Source: an uncultured Eubacteriales bacterium
GTDB lineage: Bacteria; Bacillota; Clostridia; Lachnospirales; Lachnospiraceae
Direction of reading: 5' to 3'
Assembly: GCA_900316755.1 (NCBI GenBank)
Contig: ONED01000030.1
Coordinates: 1 to 56,375 of the forward strand
Length of the DNA: 56,375 nucleotides
The notes under the pieces are model-generated. The model worked only from the letters and a program-made list of their open reading frames with translations. It had not been told where the DNA came from and did not search any database. Below, one piece after another: positions 36,834-46,207 of the stretch. The translations under genes were made by a program, and so were the position numbers. The first letter of the stretch is position 1. Each line of letters starts with the position of its first letter.

Positions 36834-37968
36834 ATTTCACATCCCACGTATTTGTTATCGTAACTTTGGTCGTATCCCAATCACAAAATTGAAGCATCTT
36901 CATAGAAAAAGTTGTATCTGCTTTAGGTTTTTTGAATCGGATATTTGCGTAAATGGTTTCTTCAGTGTTATATTTGCCGGCTGTTGCAGCATTTCCTATC
37001 ATTTTGATGGTCTTATTAGCAGTATCCGGAGAGAATGACATTTCCGGCAATACTCTTCCTGCTTCAAAAAGCACATTTCCCTCGTCATCCGTAACAAGTT
37101 CCAATGTATTATCATACGTCATATTCACCGCACCTGCTGCCACCTGCTTACCATCAAGAAGATTCACAGGTACGCTGATGTAATCCATATATTCATCTTC
37201 AATATGTACATATTTCGCAAGTCCTTCTACTTTCGTTCCGTCCATCGTATACCAGTATGGTCTGACATAGATGATCTTGCTCGCATTACTTGGTGTATCA
37301 ATCTTGCTCAGTTTCCATACACTCAGATACTCTGATTCACCACCAAATATCTCGTTGGCGGTTTTTGATACATTGTTTACCATAGCACCCGTATAAACTT
37401 GTGTTGTCTCCAGTGGATTATTATTATTCAAAACCGGTACGCTATTTGCTAACTCAATTTCGAAGCCTACCTTTTGATAATTTGTAGAATCTAAAGAAGA
37501 CATCACACGAACATACATAGGGCTTTCTGAAATATTTTGAATGGTGTTTTCATTTATTCCTGCCGAGTTTTGTGCCTTTACGCTTAATACTTGCGCCGGA
37601 ACAAATTTAGCATATGCCGTTCCTGTATAATCACAATCAGCATCCTCATCCGTATTAAGTTCTGTACTCTTCAACGGTGCATAATAACTTGTTGCACCTC
37701 CATTTACATACGCTTCTGCTCCTTCGTCGCTCGCTGCTGCTACCTTAAACCAACCGCCAAATACATAACCGGCTTTGACCGGTGCCGTTTTGCTGTCTGC
37801 ATTCCAATAGGTAGTAATATCGTAACTATCTTCGTAGATAACCTTGTCCTCTGCCACAGCAGCTTCTGCCTGTTTTGGACAAACTAGAATTCCTGTCGCC
37901 GTCATCCCGAATACTAGCGCACCTGCCGTCAGTTTTTTTATGAAACTCATTATGTCTCTCTTGTTCAT
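36820..37968 (-). CDS. Secreted protein with cohesin-like C-terminal domain
   Basis: About 382 residues from ATG 37968, which follows AGGGGG by nine bases; the longer open frame to 38097 shadows the peptide gene. Residues 1-35 are a signal peptide (FIKKLTAGALVFGMTATGIL, AEA). The N-terminal part has a Listeria-Bacteroides-type repeat (VKAGYVFGGWFKV). The last 110 residues read ISVPVNLLDGKQVAAGAVNM, TYDNTLELV, then FSPDTANKTIKMIGNAAT and IYANIRFK, a pattern close to cohesin domains (PVN...G..L.YD...LELV...TIK...A...F.F.). No transmembrane or sorting signal is seen. Since the neighbouring GH carried a dockerin-like domain, binding between them is possible. The cohesin call is by eye and tentative. 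Confidence 0.5.
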   Translation of the reverse strand: MNKRDIMSFIKKLTAGALVFGMTATGILVCPKQAEAAVAEDKVIYEDSYDITTYWNADSKTAPVKAGYVFGGWFKVAAASDEGAEAYVNGGATSYYAPLKSTELNTDEDADCDYTGTAYAKFVPAQVLSVKAQNSAGINENTIQNISESPMYVRVMSSLDSTNYQKVGFEIELANSVPVLNNNNPLETTQVYTGAMVNNVSKTANEIFGGESEYLSVWKLSKIDTPSNASKIIYVRPYWYTMDGTKVEGLAKYVHIEDEYMDYISVPVNLLDGKQVAAGAVNMTYDNTLELVTDDEGNVLFEAGRVLPEMSFSPDTANKTIKMIGNAATAGKYNTEETIYANIRFKKPKADTTFSMKMLQFCDWDTTKVTITNTWDVKYEVQ

Positions 37969-37984
37969 AATATGTATCCCCCTT

Positions 37985-38134
37985 TTATTGATTTCCCCAA
38001 CCACCAGGAATTTCCGTAGAAGGTAGATTGGTGTTTTCGTCCACAACCCCTCCTGGTGTGACTGTATTTGATGTTCTAATAACATCTGCTTCTTCAAATT
38101 TCAAAATCTCCATTTCTGGGTTTTTATATAACAT
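37985..38134 (-). CDS. 49-residue peptide of unknown function
   Basis: A short gene with an excellent ribosome binding site (AAGGAGAGG, nine bases before ATG 38134), starting six bases after the stop of the GH106-like gene and ending 16 bases before the start of the cohesin-like gene. The peptide opens MLYKNPEMEILKFEEADVIR and ends STEIPGGWGNQ. It has no signal peptide, membrane segment or cysteine. The opening P-E-M-E-I-L-x-F-x-x-x-D-V-I-x-T-S resembles short peptides I have seen in other gut Firmicutes that have no known role. No radical SAM or other RiPP enzyme is encoded nearby. Confidence 0.7.
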   Translation of the reverse strand: MLYKNPEMEILKFEEADVIRTSNTVTPGGVVDENTNLPSTEIPGGWGNQ

Positions 38135-38140
38135 TTTCTT

Positions 38141-40996
38141 TTACCTCTCCTTAACATAAAAACAATTTAACTTATAACTCATACTTCCACACTTGTTTTG
38201 GACTATATCACACCTATCAAAATCAGATGGTAAAATAAACCATTCTGCTCCGTCTTTATGAAGTGGTCCAAATAAGTTGCGATTTCCTATGGTAAATTCC
38301 ACATCAATCCGGTTGTCACCTTCTGTTGCATAAGAGGAGATGTCAATCTGTTTGTCAAAGAACAACTGTCCTGCATACTGCTCATTTACCCATACCTTTG
38401 CTGAAAGATATTCTCCCTTCACACACAGGCTTACTTCCTTTTGTTTTAGATTACACACTTGTGTAAGTGTCACTTTGTCTCGTAAAAATGGGAAACCATC
38501 TGTCACCAGTTCGCTGACACGTTCAGGCGGTTTTCCTATATAAAATTCTCTGCCACACATATGTGTTGCATGATGGCTTTCAAAAGCTGCGTCACTATAT
38601 ACACCAAACTTTCCTTTTAAATACACAGCTTCAATCTCACCCTCATATGCAATACAATTTTTCAAGGTTTCTGTCACATTCTCGCCGAACAGAGCATAAT
38701 ATGTATCTTCGCTCTGATGCCAATCCATACTCACTTCATAAGAATTGACTCCCAGCTGAACATGTTCCGAAATGTCTGCTAATAGGAAAGAAGTGTCCTC
38801 TTCCCACTCTGCTGCGAATCGGATACTGTGTCCATTCACCTTGCATTCCTTTGTATTATCTCTTTCAGCCAACAGATATAAGGATTTTGGGATCTCTTTC
38901 ACTGTAAAATCATATTTCAACCAAAGTTTTCCATCATATCGCTCTCGGAGCAGATTTTGAAAGAGGGTATTCACATAAATTGGTTCACTGTATTGCATAC
39001 CATCTTTTGAATACCGCACGGTATCAATCGGCAAATAATTTTCTTCGAACTGAACTTTTGCATCGTGAAATACCAGTTCCACTTCTTCCAATTCGTTTTG
39101 ACTTGCCATTTCATATGACGGGAACAATAGCAATGACTCACTTTCGCGTGCTGTAATATCCAAAGGAACTACTTCTGTATCCATTGTATCTAAGTTTAAT
39201 TTAACGAAGGAACTATACTTTTCCTTGAATTTAAAAGACTGCAGATAAGTTTTTTCCTTCGATACATTTTGTATAAAGATGACCGGCTTTCCTTGGAATA
39301 TGCGATATGCATAATAAAGGTCATTGTCTGTATTCTCTACCTGAAAATCATGTGCTTCAACAATCTCCTGCAGTGTGATATTGCTTTGCAAGTATTCGTA
39401 GGCGTATGGTTCTCCTTCCACATAAGTTGGTACTGCATCTACCAGAAGCACCTTACCACCTTTTTCAACATATGTTTTAAGTAACTTTTCGGTATGTTTT
39501 CCCATAGTATAGATAGGTGGCAAAACAAGGTAGTCATAAGTACATTCACCACACCCTATCTGTTCTCCTGTCACAAATCCATGTTCTTCCAAAATGGTTT
39601 CATCTAGAAAGTGATATGGAATTCCCCTAGAAGAAAACATCCTGCATACACTACGAAGTCCATCCTCCAAATCTTGAATACCAAATTGCGGACTGGCTCT
39701 TACTTGTTGAAACTCCAGGTAGGCACTTCTTATTGGATGCAAGATTGCCACCTTCACCGGTTCTTCTCCTGTTGCCAAGAGATATCCAAGTTTTGTAAAA
39801 TAATCATTAAATTTCTTAAAGTCATCTCTTACCCAAGGATTTACTTTTTGAAAATGAACCGGATAGTCTCTCTTTCGCTGTCCATGTTCTGAATATGGCA
39901 TCAAATGATGACACATAAAATTCACACCGTTTGCGTATTGATATCCTGCGATTCTGCGAAGTTCTTGCGGCGTTGCATTCCAACCACATCCAGCAAATGT
40001 TTCCGTCATAACATGTTCTTTTCCTAATTGTCTTGCAACACTTCCTACCTGATGTGGTCCTATTTCAAAGATGGTATCAGTACCCAGCCAGTCAATACCC
40101 GGTATATGCATATATTCATAGAACGGCATAATTCCACCGCAACACATTAACTGATTTCCCAAAGTGTTTTCTTCAATATAATGTCCGGTAAACCCCACCT
40201 GATTATCCTCACACCACTGATAGATGCTTTTTGCAAACGAATCTATCATTAACCTCTGCATGGCAAGCCAGTATTTGTATCGGAAAGAACGATATCCTTC
40301 TTTCTTTACAAATAGAAGCCCTAGTGTATCCATAATATCTTCGTTATACTGCTCTTTAAAATACTTCGCCACCATCGGTGAATAAGGCGTTCCACCTCCT
40401 CGATAAAACTGTGGCTCATCGGTAAAGAATCCTTTGAATTTCGATGAGAATTGTTCTCCCAAATACGCTTTATATTTTTCGTGTGTCAGTTCAATAAATT
40501 GTCTTACAACTTCCGGATTCAGAATGTCAACAGTTGACACGGAAACTTTAATATAAAGATTTAAATATTCTCCATCCTGTAGACCATTATCAACTCGTGT
40601 AAGAGTATTTTGGTCTATGATGTAAGACACATCTGCATTTTCATCGTATACACCTATCTGATGAACAAGATAGCGGTCTCTGTTCTTTTCGTCTTCAAGA
40701 AGTTTTCCGCCTGCAAAACCACTTGGCCATCCGTTTTCGTCATATCCCCACGCATCCATTTGGAGTTTCTCTGCCTCATCGCAGCAGACAGAAACACACT
40801 CCATCCATTCATCCGACATGTAGGGGGTTTTTAACCCCCCTCTGGCGTGCATAAAAAAACCGCCAAGTCCCATGTCTTTCATCCATCGGATCTGTCTGCG
40901 CAGTTCTTCTGGCTCCAATTTGTCATTCCATGACCAGAAAGGAACGGCTCTGTATTCATTTGGAATCTCATATAGTAACTCTTCGATGCCATGCAT
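38141..40996 (-). CDS. GH106-like glycoside hydrolase (probable alpha-L-rhamnosidase)
   Basis: About 951 residues without signal peptide. The N-terminal barrel opens with the family phrase RAVPFWSWNDKLEPEELRRQ, MGLGGFFMHARGGL and YDENGWPSG, then GFFTDEPQFYRGG and VMTETFAGCGWN, typical of large retaining or inverting enzymes grouped near GH106. The C-terminal part has beta-sandwich domains (LWLKYDFTVKEIPKSLYLLA; KVWVNEQYAGQLF). The open frame reaches 41023, but ATG 40996 overlaps the TAA stop of the upstream gene by one base, a coupled start. The companion GH78 gene supports a rhamnose-rich substrate. Confidence 0.75.
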   Translation of the reverse strand: MHGIEELLYEIPNEYRAVPFWSWNDKLEPEELRRQIRWMKDMGLGGFFMHARGGLKTPYMSDEWMECVSVCCDEAEKLQMDAWGYDENGWPSGFAGGKLLEDEKNRDRYLVHQIGVYDENADVSYIIDQNTLTRVDNGLQDGEYLNLYIKVSVSTVDILNPEVVRQFIELTHEKYKAYLGEQFSSKFKGFFTDEPQFYRGGGTPYSPMVAKYFKEQYNEDIMDTLGLLFVKKEGYRSFRYKYWLAMQRLMIDSFAKSIYQWCEDNQVGFTGHYIEENTLGNQLMCCGGIMPFYEYMHIPGIDWLGTDTIFEIGPHQVGSVARQLGKEHVMTETFAGCGWNATPQELRRIAGYQYANGVNFMCHHLMPYSEHGQRKRDYPVHFQKVNPWVRDDFKKFNDYFTKLGYLLATGEEPVKVAILHPIRSAYLEFQQVRASPQFGIQDLEDGLRSVCRMFSSRGIPYHFLDETILEEHGFVTGEQIGCGECTYDYLVLPPIYTMGKHTEKLLKTYVEKGGKVLLVDAVPTYVEGEPYAYEYLQSNITLQEIVEAHDFQVENTDNDLYYAYRIFQGKPVIFIQNVSKEKTYLQSFKFKEKYSSFVKLNLDTMDTEVVPLDITARESESLLLFPSYEMASQNELEEVELVFHDAKVQFEENYLPIDTVRYSKDGMQYSEPIYVNTLFQNLLRERYDGKLWLKYDFTVKEIPKSLYLLAERDNTKECKVNGHSIRFAAEWEEDTSFLLADISEHVQLGVNSYEVSMDWHQSEDTYYALFGENVTETLKNCIAYEGEIEAVYLKGKFGVYSDAAFESHHATHMCGREFYIGKPPERVSELVTDGFPFLRDKVTLTQVCNLKQKEVSLCVKGEYLSAKVWVNEQYAGQLFFDKQIDISSYATEGDNRIDVEFTIGNRNLFGPLHKDGAEWFILPSDFDRCDIVQNKCGSMSYKLNCFYVKER

Positions 40997-43176
40997 TATT
41001 CCAAGCCCATTTCCTTTCTCCATGTGTCATTTCCATATCCAAATAATGTAAAGTCCAGTCCTGCATTTTTCACAGTATCTCCTAACCCTTCTACGGTAAC
41101 TAACGGATTGACTCCCAAATACAAACCTGGTTCTACATCTTCACAGGTGTAACTTCCAACATACACTCCGTCAGCATATACACCGATGGTCCATATATTA
41201 GCTGCTTCCTGCCAAAATGTCATACGCACATTAACTTCATCTTTGAATTTTCCTGCTTTACTTAAAAGTGTTCCTGGCTGATTTGTTCCGCCTATTCCCT
41301 GCGGTGCTACAAGCCACCAGTTTTCTTCTACGGCTCCTAACCAAAAACCACCATTTTTCAACTTCTCTGTACCACCCACGGCAATATATTTTCTGGATGC
41401 TCCGTTGAAGTTTACTTTGCCACTAATAGCAACACCATGCAGGCTTGTAATATCATCATGACCTTTTAAGCGATAGATGTCCATTCCTGAAACAATACCA
41501 CAGTAGATGCCCCAGTCTTCAAATCTTAATTCCGTATATACCTTGTCGTCAGGAGACTGTGCTGCTTGCATTTTGATTGTCACATTGTCATCACATGCAA
41601 GATACATACCCGGATTCGCCGTTCCGCAATCGTAACTTCCTTTGTATTCATTGTTAATAAAAACTCCCAGACTCCATTTTCCTGTGTCTGCGTCTCTATC
41701 GAAAGTCACACGAAGTTCAAATTCTTTTGCTTTTAATTCGTTCCATTCGGTTTTATCCAATATCGTGCGTGGTGTAGCATCTCCGCCAATTGACTGTGTT
41801 ACCAATTTAAAGCATCCGCCATTGTCCATGAATGCAAAACCTGCATGTTTCGCGCTTTCATTTCCCCCAATTCGGAATATTGCTTTTTCGATTCCGTTGT
41901 AGTTCACAGTTCCACTAACTGCCACTCCATCGAGACTGGTAAGAGAACCAGCATTTGCCAGGCGATATACATTGAATCCATATAATTTCCCTACTACCGC
42001 TGACCACTCACTCAAAGTCTTTTCTGTATATTCTCCACTTGGCTCTGTTGGACCTATAGGAGTTGATGAAGATGTCATGTCTACTGTAAATTCTTGTGGA
42101 ACTCCGATGTATAATTTCAGGTTCTCTGTCGCACTTGAAAAATCAAAGGTATTGCTTCCTACCAGCACACCATCTGCGTATACGGTAACCGTCCATGTCT
42201 TTGCAGTTGTATCATGGTCAAATGTAACTCGAAGATTAATTTCCTGATTAATCTTAAACGCTGCATTCTCGAACTTATACTTACCTTCTACACCCGTAGC
42301 TGAAACATTTGCTATTCCCTGCGCCATCAGTTCCATTTTTCCTTCGCCTGCGCTTTTAATCCATAAACCTGCGTGGTCCAGCTTATCCGTTCCACCAAAT
42401 GTGAGGTATTTACCTGTGACACCATTAAAGTTAACTTTTCCACTAATAGCTACTCCGGCAAGACTATTAATGGCACTTGCATCTGTCAGTTCATACTTGT
42501 TATATCCCATGCCATTCGTTCCTGCCTGTTTTCCCCAGTCACTAAACTTCATCTCGGTATAGGTTGGGGTCACACTTGATGGTGTCATGTCCACGGTAAA
42601 CTCTTTTGGAATACCGATGTATAATCCCACATCTCCTGTTGCGCTCGAAAAATCAAATGTGTCGCTTCCCAATAAAGTACCGTCTGCATATACCATCATT
42701 GTCCACTTCTTATTTGTTTTGTCATGATCAAATGTCACTCGAAGCGTGAATTCTTCATTCAGTTTGAACGCCGCATTGGTAATTTTAACCTCGTTCGGTT
42801 GCACACCAGCAACTCCCTGACACATCAGGCTCAGTGCTCCTTCCCCTGATACCTTAATCCAAAATCCGCCATGAGTAAGTGTATCGGTTCCGCCAAAAGT
42901 CAGATATTTGTTTTTTGTGCCATTAAAATTGATTTTTCCACTAATGGCAACCCCGTCAAGACTCGTAATTGCTGTTTTATCTGTTAATTCGTACTTTCTA
43001 GCACCTAATCCTGTTGTTCCCTTTTCTGTCCAGTCGCCAAACTTCATTTCTTTATACTGCTTGGCATTTCCTGCATCGACAACCGATACATACCCAGCAA
43101 TACCATTCAAAGCAATTACCAACGAAAGAACTGTAGCAAGTAAAGCCTTCATATAGCGCTTTAATTCTATCTTCAT
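40996..43176 (-). CDS. Secreted protein with four EMKFSDW-type modules
   Basis: About 726 residues. A signal peptide (KALLATVLSLVIALNGIAGY) is followed by four related modules of about 150-165 residues. Each opens with EMKFGDW, EMKFSDWGK, EKTLSEWSA or ELRFEDWG, continues with SLDGVAISGKINFNG, a GG motif, LRVTFD and VYADG..GS, and ends with YIGVPQEFTVD or the like. The pattern suggests jelly-roll sugar-binding modules of a kind also found in the broken gene at 33317-36411. There is no catalytic domain, anchor or sorting motif. ATG 43176 follows AAGGGAA; an ATG at 43212 is in frame but has a poorer site. Confidence 0.7.
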   Translation of the reverse strand: MKIELKRYMKALLATVLSLVIALNGIAGYVSVVDAGNAKQYKEMKFGDWTEKGTTGLGARKYELTDKTAITSLDGVAISGKINFNGTKNKYLTFGGTDTLTHGGFWIKVSGEGALSLMCQGVAGVQPNEVKITNAAFKLNEEFTLRVTFDHDKTNKKWTMMVYADGTLLGSDTFDFSSATGDVGLYIGIPKEFTVDMTPSSVTPTYTEMKFSDWGKQAGTNGMGYNKYELTDASAINSLAGVAISGKVNFNGVTGKYLTFGGTDKLDHAGLWIKSAGEGKMELMAQGIANVSATGVEGKYKFENAAFKINQEINLRVTFDHDTTAKTWTVTVYADGVLVGSNTFDFSSATENLKLYIGVPQEFTVDMTSSSTPIGPTEPSGEYTEKTLSEWSAVVGKLYGFNVYRLANAGSLTSLDGVAVSGTVNYNGIEKAIFRIGGNESAKHAGFAFMDNGGCFKLVTQSIGGDATPRTILDKTEWNELKAKEFELRVTFDRDADTGKWSLGVFINNEYKGSYDCGTANPGMYLACDDNVTIKMQAAQSPDDKVYTELRFEDWGIYCGIVSGMDIYRLKGHDDITSLHGVAISGKVNFNGASRKYIAVGGTEKLKNGGFWLGAVEENWWLVAPQGIGGTNQPGTLLSKAGKFKDEVNVRMTFWQEAANIWTIGVYADGVYVGSYTCEDVEPGLYLGVNPLVTVEGLGDTVKNAGLDFTLFGYGNDTWRKEMGLE

Positions 43177-43215
43177 ATCTTTTTTCCCTTTCTTAAGATT
43201 TTTTCCAAACATTCT

Positions 43216-44658
43216 CTACTCTACGATAACCAATGCCCCATCACCTGCACGCATTTTTAATGTAAGTGCACTTCCGCTTACATAACTGGTTTCTGCATCT
43301 TGAATCACAGTCAGTTTATGAGTGGCATTAAATGTAAGTTGTATGTCTTGTGCATACTCCTGATCATAGTTTGCAACATAGAACGCTGTCTTTCCCTGAT
43401 AGTTAAAACATCCAACCATAGCATCTCCGGAAACGTCCGTTAACTCTCTCCACGATTTCCCTTCTATGATACAGTCAAAATCTTTTGCATATTTACAGTC
43501 ATCATTTGCTTTGTCTCCGCTGAGGATAACACCTTTGTTTACCGAATTCATCAGTACTTCATCAATTACCTGAACGTGTTTTACAATATCTTGTGTGTAA
43601 TAATACCAACGGTTCTTATTACCAAATACACCGATACATCCATTACGTTCAAAGTCCATAGAAGGATCATTCGAATAAGCAAAATAATATGGCTGTACGC
43701 CTGGGAAAATCACGATCCCCTGCATACCAAATGCAAGACATACATTAATATGCCAGTCATAGGCTCCTTCTTCTGGATAGTATCCCTCTGTATCAAAACG
43801 TTCTAGTCTGTCATTCCATTGACTTCCTGCTCCAAAAAAAGCCCACCACGGAATATTGTTTTCTTTTGCATTTTGCCATACAACTGCAACATCAAAGAAA
43901 AACATGTCCAAGTGGTCGCGATATGCCTTAATTAGCGGATACTTGTTCATCGCAAGGTATTGTGGCTTCATTGTTTCACAGAATTCAGCAACATATTGTT
44001 TATAGCGTTCTCTATCGTTCGGATCATTCAAAGTAGGAAATACCTGATGATATGCTGGGATCCCCAACTCCTGATTAATCATTGGTCCTATTTCTGCATA
44101 GTTGGATAAGAATTTCCTATCATCACCTCTATCAGCAAAATAATATGGTGTCTTTGCTTCATCAACAAGATGAACTCCGCCAAATGCAGGATGATTCATA
44201 TATTCAGAAAGTCTTGTTGTTACATTTTCTAATGTTGCAGTACCATCCATGACCATATTGATAATCTCATCGTCTCTTACATAATATGCCATGTTATATT
44301 TTTCACATAAATCCATAGAGTCAAAGATAATCTTTTCATTCGTATTATACTTATCAGCATTTTGGAACAAAACATTGATTCCCATTTCCGATAGAGCACT
44401 CCACATTTCATCTGTAATCATATACGGAACCATTTGGCCATCTTCACACAATGCAGATGTTACATAAGGTCCCCATTGAGTGCCTATTGGCATAACGTCT
44501 TTTCCACCTATAATGTCATAAGAGATGGCTGGAGATTCTTCTGCTTCCAAAGGTTCAATAGAAGTCTGTGCTGTCTGTGCACACCCAAAGAGTGATGACG
44601 ACAAGAGAATTATCGCTAGCCCCAAGCCTATTCTTCTATATCGTTTATATCTGGACAT
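43216..44658 (-). CDS. Lipoprotein, probable TIM-barrel glycosidase-like protein
   Basis: 480 residues with a lipoprotein signal (LGLAIILLSSSLFGCAQ, lipobox cysteine at residue 26). The body has TIM-barrel-like spacing and motifs such as GVHLVDEAKTPYYF, IPWWAFFGAGSQWN, GMQGIVIFPGVQPYYFAYSN, and a C-terminal beta-domain (GCFNYQGKTAFYVANYDQEY). The DEAK glutamate could be catalytic. No defined GH family is recognised. As a surface lipoprotein encoded with the importer, it probably attacks or binds the glycan outside the cell. It overlaps the end of the upstream gene by 14 bases. Confidence 0.7.
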   Translation of the reverse strand: MSRYKRYRRIGLGLAIILLSSSLFGCAQTAQTSIEPLEAEESPAISYDIIGGKDVMPIGTQWGPYVTSALCEDGQMVPYMITDEMWSALSEMGINVLFQNADKYNTNEKIIFDSMDLCEKYNMAYYVRDDEIINMVMDGTATLENVTTRLSEYMNHPAFGGVHLVDEAKTPYYFADRGDDRKFLSNYAEIGPMINQELGIPAYHQVFPTLNDPNDRERYKQYVAEFCETMKPQYLAMNKYPLIKAYRDHLDMFFFDVAVVWQNAKENNIPWWAFFGAGSQWNDRLERFDTEGYYPEEGAYDWHINVCLAFGMQGIVIFPGVQPYYFAYSNDPSMDFERNGCIGVFGNKNRWYYYTQDIVKHVQVIDEVLMNSVNKGVILSGDKANDDCKYAKDFDCIIEGKSWRELTDVSGDAMVGCFNYQGKTAFYVANYDQEYAQDIQLTFNATHKLTVIQDAETSYVSGSALTLKMRAGDGALVIVE

Positions 44659-46198
44659 CCTGCATATCCCCCTTTCGTTTTTTAGTGACTGCTAAAACAA
44701 TGATAAATGCTATAACACATACAAATGCCACAGTCGGTATGATATAATATGGACTAATAGTTGAAGAGGCTTCTTCAGCAACATCTTCTCTATAGTCAAA
44801 TCCTATCTTGTGATATTCGAAATCCTCCGGCACTTCATAAACAGCACTCTTAAAATCTACGTCAATTGTCTTTGCATCTTTATCCTTATTAATAAGAGTT
44901 AAGTTATCTATGGAAAGATTACAGTTTGCTCCCGTTGTCCAAATATGTACATATCCTAATGGTGTCTGATTTGAAAGATTGTAACTAAGGATTTCTGTGA
45001 AGTTTGTTTCGTTAATCCACTTCACTGAAGCTGTCACTGTTCCATCAATTACAGAAACACGAATTGTAAAATCTTTTGTACATTCTGCATTATAGAAATC
45101 ATATCCTTTATCCGCTCCGTTTCCAATGTGTTTATAGTTCAAAGAAGATGCTTGGGATTTGTTGTTAAATACAACCATATCAGTTGAGGTCGTATAACCA
45201 TATCCGCTGTAATCTGTTGCTTCATCTCCAAATGACACTGCAAAATTGTCGTTCTTAGGAACAAGAACATTACCTTGATCATCTGTCTCGTTTACACGTT
45301 GCAAACCAATAACATCAAATGTCAATTCAAAATTTGAGTATTGATATAAACTTCCAAGATAAGATACACTCATGTTTTGGAATACCATGGCGCGATTTCC
45401 ATTGTTCTCTCTGATTTCCATTCCGTAAGGAACATATTTACCTGTTGTAAATACCATGTTTGCTGTCAATGAATTGATGTTAATTGATTCATTTTCAAAA
45501 TCTTCATATACATCGACATTTTCCGGTCTGTCGTAATTGTATGCTTCAAATGTTACGTCTGAAATTGTAACTGCACACCCGCCAGTCTGCATAAACCCAA
45601 CTCTACCTTCACCATCTACACTAATTTTGTCATTGCAGAGTGTACGTCCGTCTACTGAAACTTTTAATATAGATTCTGCTGAAATGGTAGCTTCCACTTT
45701 TGTGCTGCTTCCAAAGCTTATAGATGCTGTAGTAACTTCTGTTTTGTTTCCATCCTTGTCATAAACTACAACAGATGTTTTTGTTCCGCCATCTCTTGCA
45801 AACTGTATCTCTATATTCCCTGGCTCTCCCATTGAAGCTTCGATACTTGTTAGCCCCAAACCAAGAGTAAAGATTCCTTTGTCTGGAATTTCTTTTAAAT
45901 TCATAACTGCCTGAGTTTTCACAATATAATCGTGATAACCTGTATTCTTCGCAATAACTTTTGCGATTAAAGATGTACTACTTTTACTGTCTCTCGAGAA
46001 AACTAATTTCCCGTCTTCCGCAGTGACACGCCCATCGGAAGCATTCCATTGTGATGTGTCTAACTCAGTTTGAAAAGAAGACTTATCGACAGTCAGGGTA
46101 CTTGAACCCGCCTTTACAGGTGTGACGCAAAAGTACGTTGCTAACATAACACAACTTAACATTCCGACAATGTACTGTTTCATTTTTCTATGTTTCAT
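44645..46198 (-). CDS. Membrane-anchored surface protein with LamG-like domains
   Basis: About 517 residues: a signal peptide (YIVGMLSCVMLATYFCVTPV, KAG), two jelly-roll-like regions (NIEIQFARDGGTK, VSVDGRTLCNDK, ISDVTFEAYNYDRPENVDVY; FAVSFGDEATDYSG, ILSYNLSNQTPLGYVHIWTT), then a C-terminal membrane helix (YYIIPTVAFVCVIAFIIVLA) and a basic tail KKRKGD. So the whole body is displayed outside and held by the last helix. The ATG at 46198 follows AGGTG by six bases and is preferred to the GTG at 46207. The gene follows that of the importer's binding protein at once, so it may help capture the glycan. Confidence 0.7.
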   Translation of the reverse strand: MKHRKMKQYIVGMLSCVMLATYFCVTPVKAGSSTLTVDKSSFQTELDTSQWNASDGRVTAEDGKLVFSRDSKSSTSLIAKVIAKNTGYHDYIVKTQAVMNLKEIPDKGIFTLGLGLTSIEASMGEPGNIEIQFARDGGTKTSVVVYDKDGNKTEVTTASISFGSSTKVEATISAESILKVSVDGRTLCNDKISVDGEGRVGFMQTGGCAVTISDVTFEAYNYDRPENVDVYEDFENESININSLTANMVFTTGKYVPYGMEIRENNGNRAMVFQNMSVSYLGSLYQYSNFELTFDVIGLQRVNETDDQGNVLVPKNDNFAVSFGDEATDYSGYGYTTSTDMVVFNNKSQASSLNYKHIGNGADKGYDFYNAECTKDFTIRVSVIDGTVTASVKWINETNFTEILSYNLSNQTPLGYVHIWTTGANCNLSIDNLTLINKDKDAKTIDVDFKSAVYEVPEDFEYHKIGFDYREDVAEEASSTISPYYIIPTVAFVCVIAFIIVLAVTKKRKGDMQDVQI

Positions 46199-46207
46199 TA
46201 TCTTCAC

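Noticed and set aside
37969-38097. Upstream extension of the cohesin-like protein
   Set aside because: These codons overlap the peptide gene in another frame and carry no signal peptide start; ATG 37968 begins a clear signal peptide.
37985-38134. Classical RiPP precursor
   Set aside because: No cysteine or Ser/Thr-rich core, no leader cleavage motif and no modification or export gene near; only the small size fits.
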